Source: Cladocopium goreaui (Eukaryota; Sar; Dinophyceae; Suessiales; Symbiodiniaceae). Taken from it: DNA of 64,000 nucleotides. The stretch's first letter is position 1; each line of letters begins with the position of its first letter. Under the pieces are notes generated by a model that ran no database searches, had not been told where the DNA came from, and saw nothing but the letters and a program-made list of their open reading frames with translations. A program made the position numbers and the translations under genes. Shown here piece after piece: positions 35,242 through 46,795 of this stretch. The stretch spans positions 509,001 through 573,000 of the forward strand of contig CAMXCT020002358.1 of assembly GCA_947184155.2 (NCBI GenBank), read 5' to 3'.

Positions 35242-36009
35242 CTGAAACAAGACAGCCATCTACATAGCAATTTAACATAGCTATGGAGGACTACAATTTT
35301 TTGATAGGTATATCATATCTGTCAATATTGTAAATGGCCCATGCTCAAGAGCAACTTGTGAAAATTACCAGAGGCTACTCTCATGATTTTGACAGTTTGC
35401 ACCCTGCGTTTTTCGTGCTAGTTAAGAAGTCATCGTGTTGCTTAGCTGCTAAAACTTATGCCTTGACCCGTCTTGCGCCCACGGTTTGTTATTGAAATAT
35501 GTTGATTGGTTTAGGAAGTCAATGAGCATTATATCCCAACATATCCCAACATCGGGACCGCAAATCCTCATTGTTGTTGGAAAATATACTGCCAAGATCC
35601 TATTACCCTAAACATACAAAAAAAAACTATGGAAAATGGATGAAAATGGCCCAGTGATAGTTGATTTACCTAGAAATGGAGATTTTCAATAGCAAACTGT
35701 TAGTCATTACCAGAATGTAGTTCTGGTGAAAAAGATGTTTCTCTGTTGGTAAAATCCCAATCTTGGCGGTTACCTTGTTCCAACCCAGAAAAGAAACGAT
35801 CAAAGCCAGTCCAACATGGGTCCATGCGTGCTGGCTTACCCAAGTTCCTGTAAGTTGGTTGTAACCCCACTTGCAAGTAGGGCAAGAAAAGTTGTTATCA
35901 TCCACTTCCTAACTCGGGTGAACCACCAGTTGCGGATTAATATCATGAGAAACTTACAGCTTGGAAGGACAATTTAGCGGAAAAAACCCATACTTATAGA
36001 CAAAAACAT

Positions 36010-36456
36010 CCCGCCGGGGGGAAAACCGCGCCAGCGTTTTGATGGTTTTAAAAAAAAAATGTCGTTTTCGCCATAGCGAAACTACTGATTCATGCCCCAA
36101 AATTGGCTCAAAAATCCCTGGGATTTTGAAGTGATTTTCAAACGATAACCTGTAAATTACAGGGAATTTGTTCCTGAAAACTCGCCGGGTCTTTTTTTCC
36201 AACTCACATTGCCACACGGTCTTTCAAGGCTCGACCTGTGACCTCCATAAGACTGTTCGTCTTGGAGTTCATCCAACGCCAACCCAGTGACGTAACACAA
36301 GATGATATAAGATGTGCATGTGACGCAAGTTAACATGAATGTTAACATGCCCCACCCCACCCAACCCAGTGACGTAACGTAAGCTGTGCATGCTACGGAT
36401 AAAATATGTGTGTTTTCAAAAACATTAAAACGCTGGCGCGGTTTTCCCCCCGCTGG
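36010..36456. mobile_element. Mutator-like non-autonomous element, second family member
   Basis: 447 bp with inverted ends GGGGGGAAAACCGCGCCAGC, 9-bp target duplication CAAAAACAT at 36,001-36,009 and 36,457-36,465. Shares the ATGTCGTTTTCGCC module and a GCCCCACCCCACCCAACCC stretch with the 21.9-kb element, but its termini differ. Confidence 0.83.
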
Positions 36457-36547
36457 CAAAAACATGGTTTCCGGTCAAGATTTGATGAACACCAACCCAG
36501 TGATACAGAAAGATCGCCCACAGTTCCTGGATGTTGAGAATCCTCAA

Positions 36548-36672
36548 TAGCCTCTGGTAATGACTAACAGTTTGCTTTTCCAACATGACCCATTTATAGC
36601 TGAATGATCCATTCAACACCTGAAAAATGCTGATTTTCCAGTTCGCAAACTGCAACGTATTACCAGAGGGTA
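36548..36672. mobile_element. MITE-A copy
   Basis: Ends AGCCTCTGG/CCAGAGGGTA. Confidence 0.75.
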
Positions 36673-37458
36673 GTTTCTGGGGCAGCTTAAGAACCTCTAA
36701 GCTCCCATTAATCTCATGACCCTTCAGCCTTGCGTTGCTCCATAAGGTAAAACGCTTCCCTGATCATGTCGTGGTCGTTACGACCGTTGGATCATTGGAT
36801 CATTGGAAGATGGGGTGGGGTCTTTGGGATGGAATATGAGTAACCAACGAAAATCGTTGATATACCATTCCTTGAGAATCAACAACCTACAAAAACGTAG
36901 GACCCATAGAAAAAGAAATCTACAAATTTGTAGGTTTTTGATTCCTAAGGTTGATATAGAAAAAAACTAGTGGATTATAGAGGAATTATTTTGGATTCTA
37001 GTGGATCCTCGTCAAAGAAATGTTGCGATATGTGTATTTATAAATCAGTAAGTATATATGGGCCTATATGGGCAGAAAAAACACATGGGCAAAGGGAGAA
37101 GGATGCAGAACGATTGTCCTTCAGGCAAAAGGGAGGTTTTCGGGGATAGGTTTATATATGTTGGGTACCTCACTCCATCCGATTTTCAAAATAAAAAACA
37201 AAATTTGGTGTTCTCCCATTTTACAAACCCACGTCAAAAGAAAACAATTGGAATGAATATGTTGGCTTGTTCAAACACCCTAATATTGTTCCCCACCCAA
37301 TATTCTCAGAATGGATATTTCGCCGCTAGTGAATGGCAATTCTAATGGATCTTTAAGAGTCACTAATTTCTGTAGATCATTGCCATTTTCAGCTATTAAA
37401 ACACAATAACCACCATTAACTCTAGGTGTAGTTAGGCATCCCAACTTATGTTCATGAT

Positions 37459-37567
37459 TACCCTCTGGTTATGTCAAAATAGCTATTGAAAATGGCCATT
37501 TATAGTTGATATTCCCATTAAAAATGGTGATTTTCCATTGCAAAATGTTAGTTTATCAGGCCGGGTA
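37459..37567. mobile_element. MITE-A copy
   Basis: Right end CAGGCCGGGTA variant. Confidence 0.8.
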
Positions 37568-37826
37568 TGTTGTGTTTAACAGATATTTCACCGATGTTTC
37601 TTGGGGGCTGCCCGCGGCCTGAAGTTCTCCAAGGGAAACTCAGCGCTGATGTAAGGCTTGAGCTTACCATCGCTTGCCTCAGATCATTGGGGAACCAAAT
37701 GGTTTTTCAACTATAGTATCACTTATATATTCGTACATAGAACTATCCCATACATATACTAGATGATTATATATTATAACTACAAATCAAGATATTAACC
37801 ATTAGATAAGTTTTTATACCATATAA

Positions 37827-37986
37827 TCAATGGCCATGCTGGCCAGGAACCGATTGAGGACGGAGGTACCTACCATAGAAAAAATGCCTATTTTTAAGGC
37901 CTATGTAAGAGAATATCCCCACAAAATATGGCCAAACATATGGTACTAACGTACCTCCATCAATTGGATCCTGGAATTCCCATTGA
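37827..37986. mobile_element. MITE-G copy
   Basis: Flanks TATAGTATCA... recur near 37.7 and 38.0 kb. A partial copy is at 38,319-38,400. Confidence 0.8.
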
Positions 37987-38051
37987 ATCATTGGGGAACC
38001 AAATGGTTTATCAACTATAGTATCATAATGTAGTATCATATCTCAAATATA

Positions 38052-38178
38052 TACTGGATGGTGCCCCCAAGATAGCTAAGTTTACATGTAAGTCTCTTAA
38101 GTATGGTATATGGTAGATATAACGAACTAGTTAATGGGGGGTACAAACCAACTTATAACTAGGGGGCACCATCCTGCA
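38052..38178. mobile_element. MITE-B copy
   Basis: GGATGGTGCCCCC/GGGGGCACCATCCTG ends. Confidence 0.75.
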
Positions 38179-38540
38179 GTTCTCACCTTATCTGTTGTTA
38201 TCAGTAACATTCACTTATATATTCGTACATAGAACTATCCCATACATATACTAGATGATTATATATTATACTACAAATCAAGATATTAACCATTATAGAA
38301 CATATTGTAGCATATAATCAATGGGCATGCAACAGGAACCGATTTATTGGAGGTACCTACCATATACAAGGCCTAGATTTCAGGCCTAAATTTCAGGGAA
38401 TATCCCTTATTTCAAACTTTAGCCTCTTAACCTGTGGGCCTTGTGGACCATGGAGGGAACGATGGAAGGGACTATGGAAGAAACCAGGGCAATAAGGATA
38501 TCTTATAGAAGGTGATGTTAGAAACCATGTCAAGGGAAAA

Positions 38541-38735
38541 TTAGCAAGCTTTTGAAGAAGTAAAGAAACAAAACAATGCACACAGCGAGGACACATCCAG
38601 ATTCATCAATCTGGATTTGCACTCAAAGTCGTGAAGTACTTGACCTAAATTGAATTTGTATTGTGGACCGGTGATGAATTCAGTTTTGCTAATAACAAAA
38701 ACTTGCCATGGATACTTTATACCTATCTGATCCAC
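38541..38735 (-). CDS. Candidate coding segment, unassigned
   Basis: AT-rich but open for about 60 codons with a natural-looking composition (VFVISKTEFITGPQYKF, FECKSRLMNLDVSSL). No splice boundaries or family could be fixed. Confidence 0.3.
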   Translation of the reverse strand: MDQIGIKYPWQVFVISKTEFITGPQYKFNLGQVLHDFECKSRLMNLDVSSLCALFCFFTSSKAC

Positions 38736-38825
38736 AGTCTATAGATATAAAAATCTGATTGTGAGATTGGGGTGAACTTATGTTTCGGTCTTTCTTTTGA
38801 AGACTAAATCTACTTAGGTAATCTT

Positions 38826-39400
38826 AGGTGCAAATAAAATTCTACTTAGGCGTCACGAACTGACGCCTAAGTAGAATTCTATTTGCGCCAGATAGATTAT
38901 GCATTCCAAATTCTAGCCTGGGGCTGTTGGAAGACAAAATTCATGATCTACTTGGGCGCAAAAAGAATTCTGCTTAGGCGTCACGAACTGACGCCTAAGT
39001 AGAATTCTATTACTATTTGCGCCTTATTAGACCATGTCTTCCAAATTCTAGTCTGGGGCTGTTGGAAGACATAATTCATAGTCTTAGGCGCAAATAGAAT
39101 TCTAGTCTGGGGCTGTTGGAAGACAAATTCATAATCTACTTGGGCGCAAAAAGAATTCTGCTTAGGCGTCACGAACTGACGCCTAAGTAGAATTCTATTA
39201 CTATTTGCGCCTAATTAGACCATGTCTTCCAAATTCTAGTCTGGGGCTGTTGGAAGACATAATTTATATTCATAATCTACTTATGCGCAAATAGAAATCT
39301 AGTCTGGGGCTGTTGGAAAACATAATCCATAATCTACTTAGGCGCAAATAGAATTTTGCTTCGGCGTCACAAACTGACGCCTAAGTAGAATTCTATGTGC
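38826..39400. repeat. Tandem hairpin array, GGCGTCACGAACTGACGCC
   Basis: Four copies (about 38,828, 38,953, 39,141, 39,341) of a long palindrome around CTACTTAGGCGTCA-CGAAC-TGACGCCTAAGTAG, alternating with a second inverted repeat GTCTTCCAA...TTGGAAGAC. Confidence 0.85.
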
Positions 39401-39771
39401 GCTTAAGCAGATTATGCATTCCAAATTCTGGTCTGGGGCTGGCATTTGGGTGAAAATATGGTTTGCTTTTTCTTCAAGATGGGAGACATACTCAGGCGAC
39501 AGAAACAAACGCCGAAGTGGAATTCTATTTGCAGCTAATTAATTTTCTAGTGTGAGACTGGGCTAAATTCAGCTTTGATTACTTAACAACCTTGCCCCAA
39601 ATACTTGAAACCTTGAATAAATATACAACCGGCATACAGATAGTGGGTTTAATTTATGATGCTGCATTTGTTTGAGGGAAGATTCAGGCGGTTTAAGCGC
39701 AATTGGAGAAATACTTAGGTGGAAGGAACAGGCGCTGAAGTCGAATTCTATCAATATGTAATTTCAATTAT

Positions 39772-40080
39772 TTGGAAGGCAGTCCATGTGTGTTTGGGCA
39801 CGCTGAGCTGGCTTCTGCAATGTGTTCAGGCTGTTGGGATTATGTGACTTCCCTTTCCAAAAAAAGAACAAAGGCAATGCTGGTTGTTGGCTCCATTCCC
39901 ATTGCTGTCTTTTTCCCCACCAGTTCTGGACTGGATCAAAAATATGCAGTAGCGGTAGCAGTGCAACATCCAGGCTATATTGTTGGTATTTTGTCACTCT
40001 GGCAAGACTGTTGCTACTACCTTACTACCGTGCTACTACCCATACAAGAAACAAACTATACTGTATATAGCTGCCGATAA
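39772..40080 (+). CDS. Hypothetical ORF, unassigned
   Basis: About 102 codons open on the plus strand inside the repeat-poor island, with alternating hydrophobic stretches (MLVVGSIPIAVFFP). No recognised domain; the minus strand is also partly open. Confidence 0.3.
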   Translation: MEGSPCVFGHAELASAMCSGCWDYVTSLSKKRTKAMLVVGSIPIAVFFPTSSGLDQKYAVAVAVQHPGYIVGILSLWQDCCYYLTTVLLPIQETNYTVYSCR

Positions 40081-40128
40081 TTTCTTGGACCATATTTGAT
40101 ACTTTTCAGAATATATATATATATATAG

Positions 40129-40159
<31 letters not shown>

Positions 40160-40307
40160 GATAACGCTAGCGGTGGGGTTCTTGAGGGTGATGATGGGTT
40201 ACTTTCAGGTTGGGACTAATGCATCCGGAATGGCTCAACCATGTCCGTGCCTTCCGATTCCCGGGATTCTTGGCACAGAGAACCAATTTACGTGACAATT
40301 TTCTTAG

Positions 40308-40769
40308 CGCAGAGGTCTCCAGAACGGTTCGGAACGGTTCTGCAGACCTCCAGAACGGTTCGGAACGGTTCCGCAGACCTCAACTTTGCACGGAGATATT
40401 TCTCCACAGCTTCCAAACCCCCCAAAAAAACGGTCAAGAGCAGTTCCTCCTGTTTCGCATTTTCAAAACCTTCCAAAGAGCCGCCCTGTGGCTCCAAGGG
40501 CCAAGGCTACAAGAGAAAGGAGTCAGAAAAACGACAAAGGGAAGGCAACTTCTCCGCCTAAGTCTTTAAACAGGCAGTGCAAAGGCATGCTGAGCACAAG
40601 GGAGAAGGTGAAACTGGATGTAGACTACAAAAGGCTGGAAGTTTCTCAGCTGTTTGTTCATGGAAGGCGTGGCCCCTTTCAAAATCTTACCTGTCTTGAA
40701 AACTGTTCTGTGGAATCTTTTCTAACAAAACCATACAACTGTGTAGTTTGTATTGAAGTATCCGTTTGA
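40308..40769 (+). CDS. Basic hypothetical protein, C-terminal ORF
   Basis: Longest non-repetitive ORF in the window: 154 codons including the stop, opening right after an in-frame TAG at TTTTCTTAG, so it is probably the 3' exon of a gene rather than a complete one. The middle is Lys/Arg/Ser/Pro-rich (PPKKRSRAVPP, RAKATRERSQKNDKGKA) and the end contains LSTREKVKLDVDYKRLE before a TGA. It starts within copies of an AGAACGGTTCGG repeat and stays open through AT-rich sequence. I recognise no family. Confidence 0.45.
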   Translation, partial: RRGLQNGSERFCRPPERFGTVPQTSTLHGDISPQLPNPPKKRSRAVPPVSHFQNLPKSRPVAPRAKATRERSQKNDKGKATSPPKSLNRQCKGMLSTREKVKLDVDYKRLEVSQLFVHGRRGPFQNLTCLENCSVESFLTKPYNCVVCIEVSV

Positions 40770-41068
40770 AAGTATCGCTTGTGTCGAATCATCATTGCTT
40801 ATGGTACTAGTATGTGTTTATTTGTTCAAACTCTATGTATTAAAGTTAAATAATTATATAGTCAAAATATGCTATTATACAAGTTAACATATGCTATTAT
40901 ATGGAGGTCTCCGGAACCGTTCCGAACCGTTCTGGGGTCTATAGGCTTTGAATCCAGAACCGTTCCGGAACCGTTCTAAATAGTTCTAAATAGTTCTGAG
41001 GTTTTGGAAGTATCCGGAACCGTTCCGAACCGTTCTGGGGAAATCTCCGGAACCGTTCCGAACCGTTC
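40315..41068. repeat. AGAACGGTTCGG/CCGAACCGTTCT inverted repeat set
   Basis: Two direct copies at 40,319-40,375 and, in inverse orientation, at least four at 40,912-41,066; the basic ORF lies between. Confidence 0.8.
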
Positions 41069-41069
41069 T

Positions 41070-41960
41070 GCAAACCCCAAATAATGGCTTATATGTTAAC
41101 TTACTTTTATACTTGTATATAACTTGATAAAACCAAATATACACACTTGTAGCTTATAGCTACTTTGTAAAATACAACTCATAATCCATAACTCTTGACT
41201 ATCAAACTTCAATAAATCAATTTATAAGGTTTAGGAACTGTTTTAAAATTGAAACACATTGTTATAACTGTTAATTTGCAACTTAGAGCTTCTAGTTATG
41301 ACTTGACACTAAAAACTGTGTAACTTATAACTTCGTAACCTTTTAACTTTGAACTTACAACTTGTAGCTAAAACTTAGAACCTTGAACTTGTAACATAAC
41401 TTTGACTTTACTTCTCGATTTGACTTCAACTGTTTAACTTTATAAGTATATTTTTGATGTTTGCTTTACTTTACTTGCTTTGTATTTATGATTTATATCA
41501 GACTGTTTGAGTTTTTAGATGAATTATATGTTCTTGTTTGTTCGTGTATGTTTCAAAGTCTGGAAGTATATCGACGGGGTTTGTTTGTATAAAACGCAAC
41601 AATAAAGTTTAAGCGTTGTATTTGGATAAAATGACATATCTATAATGATTGTAATCTGTTACTGCAACACTGCTACGGACCAATGCACAACAACGTAGCG
41701 ACAGAAATACAGTAACACATCTTTGATCTGCTACAAATACGTAGGATTCCGTTTGCAGTTGATAAATTTGTTTCACCATGTTTTACCTAAGTTTTACCGT
41801 GGTCTTCGCAGCACCGAAAACAATACTTAAAAACTGTGGATTTGCATTTGCAGTTCATCCATGCACATGAGCACACAGCCATACATACACTCATCAATGC
41901 ACTAGTTAACCAATTTTACAGGATACAGGGTCACATCGTAATATTATTTTTAGGAGTTTT
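41070..41960. other. AT-rich spacer without recognised features
   Basis: Degenerate AACTTGTAACTTATA-type sequence from about 41,130 to 41,450, otherwise unremarkable. No MITE ends, no credible exon. Confidence 0.5.
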
Positions 41961-42271
41961 TTTTTCTAGTTGGAGCTTGCGCACATGCATTCTTTGGTGT
42001 TCTCCTTTTTGAAGAAATATGGGGCCCCGAATTACACAGATGTTGTATATTGTTGTATACGGTTTTCCTTTCCAACTTACGGACCAATATTTTCAAAGTG
42101 GTGGATTTCTTCATTGGGTGACATTTTTAGTGGAAAGACCCCTTATTTCCATGGATTGCTACATAGTTCTTTCCATAGTTCTTTCCCTGGACATATGAAA
42201 TCAACAGGAATCCAAATTTAAGAGACTAAGGTTTGAAATAAAATATCCCCACAAAATATGGCCTTATATAG

Positions 42272-42420
42272 TACAGGGTGGGGCCCCCCAGTTATAAGTT
42301 GGTTTATAAACCATTATACCATCCATTAACTATAGTTACATCTACCATTGAATCTACAATAAACCATAGTTAAGCCACTTATAAGGCAACTGAACGCTAT
42401 CTTGCGGGCCCCATCCTGTA
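42272..42420. mobile_element. MITE-B copy nested in MITE-G
   Basis: Inserted at a TA inside a MITE-G whose right part resumes at GTACCTCCATCAATTGGATCC and ends at 42,458. Confidence 0.82.
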
Positions 42421-43339
42421 CAGTACCTCCATCAATTGGATCCTGAAATTCCCATTGAATGGTTGATGTTTTTTCATGAATTGTCCAACATCTTTGGGCA
42501 CCAAACCCATATTGTTGGCGATAAAATCTGGATAAGTCATCACAATTCTGGATGTTTATGGTAGATCTGTCCATAATCAATCATGGGTTACCCTCTGGTT
42601 ATGACTAACATAGCCATGGAAAATGGCCCATAAAAAAAGATGAAATTCCCATTGAATCATTGGTGAAGCGGTTGAAGATCTGGACCTGACCATCAGACAT
42701 AAATCGGATAAACCGCGAAGAACGACGACTGGAAGGCCGTAGAAAAATAAGAAGATACCGGTAATGTGTTACATAATTATGAAGAATCACCATGTTTAGT
42801 ACCACACCAATCTATAAATCGGCTATACAAAAAATGAAGGATAAACGGATAAACCATGAACAAACATGCAGGATGAAAAAAATAGAAGGCCATAGAAAAT
42901 GGGGAGGCCATAGAAAATGTAGACTTAAGCCAAAACAAAAATAGGATCTTTAAGCATATGTCCAAGTTCGGCATCGCCCCCCAAGTTTTCTGGCTATTTT
43001 GATGTGGAGTTTCTGTGAGACAAACTAGAGTCTATCAACTTAAAAACAAAAAACAGGTTAAAATCCAAAGACCTGACATGATTCATCCTGATTGATATGA
43101 GTACTAATTGATGATCATTACAACTCCAAGACTTAACAATCTTAACACCTAGCCGACGTTTGGAAAAACAATCTTCATTTCAGCACACCAAATTTCCATG
43201 TGCCAAATTTCCCACAATTCGACCCACTGGGGCGCCCCAACTAATTTCAGTAGGTCCACCATGGTCTGCTGGGCCAGTTGGGGTTCCAGTCCTTACACCA
43301 TCCCAAAGGGCAGAAGCAGAAAAAAAACAGACAGAATTT

Positions 43340-43436
43340 CCCATAGGATCCATGGTGCTGGTATATATGCTAACATTTGGGGACATATTGATGGGATCCA
43401 TGTTACCATATATAGCAGCACCATGGATCCTATGGG
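43340..43436. mobile_element. MITE-F copy
   Basis: Near-perfect: CCCATAGGATCCATGGTGCT and its reverse complement. Confidence 0.86.
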
Positions 43437-43472
43437 TTTGGAAGATCCTCAATTTTTGCAGCTCTGGTAGAA

Positions 43473-43582
43473 TTTAGCCATGTGACGATGGGATGATGAT
43501 CAATCTCCATATATGAAACCGCCAATATTCGGCGAGAAATGAGAAATTGGAACCAGGTCCTCCATGATTATCCGTATATTAC
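43473..43582. repeat. Dispersed ~107-bp repeat, second copy
   Basis: See 1,788-1,895; here it is directly followed by a MITE-C. Confidence 0.75.
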
Positions 43583-43584
43583 TG

Positions 43585-43712
43585 CTGGTTGGTGGTATAC
43601 CTACCCCTCTGAAAAATGATGGACTTCGCAACATAGAAAAATATGAAAGTCAGTTGGGATGATTATTCCCAATATATGGAAAATAATCCAAATGTTCCAA
43701 ACCACCAACCAG
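43585..43712. mobile_element. MITE-C copy
   Basis: Complete. Confidence 0.83.
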
Positions 43713-43926
43713 AATATGTATATTTATATATGTGTATATATGGTCCATATAATCCAAGACATATATATATATATATTCCAAGAAACACACATATATATAT
43801 AATCCAAGAAATATATATATATATATATATTTACCTTGGTTGATGTTTTTTTAAATTTCACAATCCAGTTTTGAGGATTAGAAAAGTGGATCCACCAGCT
43901 GCTGGGAGTTTTGATTTCCAGCTCAC

Positions 43927-44096
43927 CCACGCCGCAACGTGGCAGCATCTTCGGCAGCGAAAGGGCTCCAGTTCAGCTCCAGTTTCCCCCGTTTGAACGA
44001 GGACTGGAGACGTGGAATTCTCTCCACGTTTTTGAGGTATGCACCACCGAAACGTGAGGTATGGCCATTTTCGTTGATCAAACTGGCTGAAAACCC
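43927..44096 (-). CDS. Candidate internal exon, unassigned
   Basis: Fifty-six codons plus two bases between AACAG|GGG and GG|GTGAGC (strong donor). Contains LINENGHTSRFGGAYLKNV and KLELNWSPFAAEDAATL. Fits the AG|G rule of the verified exons. A second minus frame is open. Function unknown. Confidence 0.55.
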
Positions 44097-44378
44097 CTGT
44101 TTAAACCATGGTGAAAACCCCTGACATTCTCTTTGGTGAACCCTTGCAGGTTCAAAAATCATCTTCTTTGTCAGTTAAACTCTTTTGTTGATGAAACCCT
44201 CTATATATATATACTTTTCAAATCATATTACATCATATTAAACTAGTTTGTTGGTTAAATTGTTTGTTGATTAAATCATATTAAACCCTACCTTATAGGG
44301 CTTAGCAGCTAGCACAGTCGCACTAGCCGTCTCGTCGTCTTAGGAGATCCGGCCCCAATATCAATCAGTGTCATCTTG

Positions 44379-44543
44379 TCAATGGCCATTCCAGGATCAC
44401 TGGCCATCTCAGGATCCTAAATTGGAGGTACCTACCATCTATAAGGCCTATATAAGGCCTATGTAAGGGAATATCCCCACAGTTCATATGGCCTTATATG
44501 GTACTAACGTACCTCCAAAAATTGGATCCTGAAATTCCCATTG
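44379..44543. mobile_element. MITE-G copy
   Basis: Flanked by ATCTTGTC on both sides. Confidence 0.83.
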
Positions 44544-44582
44544 ATCTTGTCACTGCTCAAGTGTCTTACATCGAACTATACA

Positions 44583-44699
44583 TACCCGCTGGTAATTTAA
44601 CATCATAGCTATTGAAAACGGCACATTATTAGTTCGTTGATCTACCTATTATTTTTAATGATGATTTTCTATAGCAAACTGTTAGTTGACCAGATGGTA
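44583..44699. mobile_element. MITE-A copy
   Basis: Degenerate ends CCCGCTGG/CCAGATGGTA. Confidence 0.7.
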
Positions 44700-44766
44700 C
44701 TGTTACAGGGTTGCTTAAACCACGACTTTGGATGATTAAACAAATCTTAAAACATCATATATTTTT

Positions 44767-44889
44767 CTGGTTGGTGATATACCTACCCCTCTGAAAAATA
44801 CATAAAAAATAGTGAAAGTCAGTTGGGATGATGACATTCCCAACTGAATGGAAAGTCATAAAATTCCATGGTTCCAAACCACCAATCAG
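44767..44889. mobile_element. MITE-C copy
   Basis: Complete, right arm ACCACCAATCAG. Confidence 0.83.
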
Positions 44890-44980
44890 CTATATAGATA
44901 ATATCAATCATATATCACTATATAGATAATATCAACAGTAATTCACTATATCACTGTATCAACACTAATCACTTTAATAA

Positions 44981-45084
44981 TACCCTCTGGTAATTTAACA
45001 TAGCTATTGAAAATGGCAATTTATAGTGAGTTTTCCCATTAAAAATTGTTATTTTCCATAGCTATGTTAGTTTACCAGAGGGTA
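44981..45084. mobile_element. MITE-A copy
   Basis: Flanked on both sides by ATCACTTTAATAATA, a longer duplicated flank than expected for TA. Confidence 0.85.
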
Positions 45085-45295
45085 ATCACTTTAATAATAA
45101 ATGTTCCAAACCACCAACCAGTTTTGTTTCACAATTTTCCAGAAGCTGTAGGACAATCACCGTTTCCAGAAATCCGCTTGGTTGATCGGAACTCCCGCAT
45201 TTTTTTTGGGTGATCATATTCCTTATATTGGATAGGACAATCCGCTGTAATATATATATTATATATTATATTATATATACACATATATAATTATA

Positions 45296-45581
45296 CTTCA
45301 GGAGGAACAAAGTTTATGCTTCTTGAAAGCTTTACAAGGCATCCATGTCGGTCAACCGCGGATCGCATTTTCAAGTCCGTTTTGTGTGGCAGGTGTGGGA
45401 CGGTCAATTATCACCCTCTTTTAAATATATAAGATTTTAAGCTTTTGGAGGGTGGAAATGCGACCGGGGTACGACAAAGCTCCATGCTAGGATTCTACGG
45501 GGAAAGGGTGTGCAGAAGAAGAAGAAGCCAAACATGTTCACTGTGGGAAGCTCAACAAGCGCAACTTTTGTCCTACCAGTG
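45296..45581. repeat. 286-bp direct repeat, left copy
   Basis: Starts CTTCAGGAGGAACAAAG, ends TCCTACCAGTG. Differs from the right copy by only a few bases. Flanked outside by TA-rich microsatellite DNA. Confidence 0.88.
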
Positions 45582-46795
45582 CGTCACGGCACATGTGTAG
45601 CAGTGCAGACAAAGAGGTAATGTCCAAGCTGAAGCAGGTGCAAAAATCAGCAAATGACGTGGCAATTCCCACTAAATAAGCTTTTCGTACCCTGCGTCAC
45701 GGCACATGTGTAGCAGTGCAGACAAAGAGGATGGAGACAGACATGCTATGTGGAGTAATGACCAAGCTGAAGCAGGTGCAAAAATCAGCAAATGACGTGG
45801 CAATTCCCACTAAATAAGCTTTTTGTACCCTGCGTCGCAGCACATGTGTAGCAGTGCAGACAAAGAGGATGGAGACAGACATGTTATGTGGAGTAATGAC
45901 CAAGCTGAAGCAGGTGCAGAAGTCAGCAAATGACGTGGCAATTCCCACTAAATAAGCTTTTCGTACCCTGCGTCACGGCACATGTGTAGCAGTGCAGACA
46001 AAGAGGATGGAGACAGACATGTTATGTGGAGTAATGTCCAAGCTGAAGCAGGTGCAAAAATCAGCAAATGACGTGGCAATTTCCACTAAATAAGCTTTTT
46101 GTACCCTGCGTCACGGCACATGTGTAGCAGTGCAGACAAAGAGGATGGAGACAGACATGCTATGTGGAGTAATGACCAAGCTGAAGCAGGTGCAAAAATC
46201 AGCAAATGACGTGGCAATTCCCACTAAATAAGCTTTTTGTACCCTGCGTCGCAGCACATGTGTAGCAGTGCAGACAAAGAGGATGGAGACAGACATGTTA
46301 TGTGGAGTAATGACCAAGCTGAAGCAGGTGCAGAAGTCAGCAAATGACGGGGCAATTCCCACTAAATAAGCTTTTCGTACCCTGCGTCACGGCACATGTG
46401 TAGCAGTGCAGACAAAGAGGATGGAGACAGACATGTTATGTGGAGTAATGTCCAAGCTGAAGCAGGTGCAAAAATCAGCAAATGACGTGGCAATTCCCAC
46501 TAAATAAGCTTTTTGTACCCTGCGTCACGGCACATGTGTAGCAGTGCAGACAAAGAGGATGGAGACAGACATGCTATGTGGAGTAATGACCAAGCTGAAG
46601 CAGGTGCAAAAATCAGCAAATGACGTGGCAATTCCCACTAAATAAGCTTTTTGTACCCTGCGTCGCAGCACATGTGTAGCAGTGCAGACAAACAGGATGG
46701 AGACAGACATGTTATGTGGAGTAATGACCAAGCTGAAGCAGGTGCAGAAGTCAGCAAATGACGTGGCAATTCCCACTAAATAAGCTTTTCGTACC
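45579..46795. repeat. 138-bp satellite with 414-bp higher-order repeat
   Basis: Nine units: a shortened first unit, then eight of exactly 138 bp starting at 45,691. Three unit types (GTCACGG...GACCAAG; GTCGCAG...CAGAAG; GTCACGG...GTCCAAG) recur in the order A-B-C. Each unit can be read KRMETDMLCGVMTKLKQVQ up to a TAA on the plus strand; the 83-codon minus ORFs are a by-product. Confidence 0.9.

Noticed and set aside
45579-46795. CRISPR array
   Set aside because: Units are contiguous 138-bp satellites without unique spacers, and the genome is eukaryotic.
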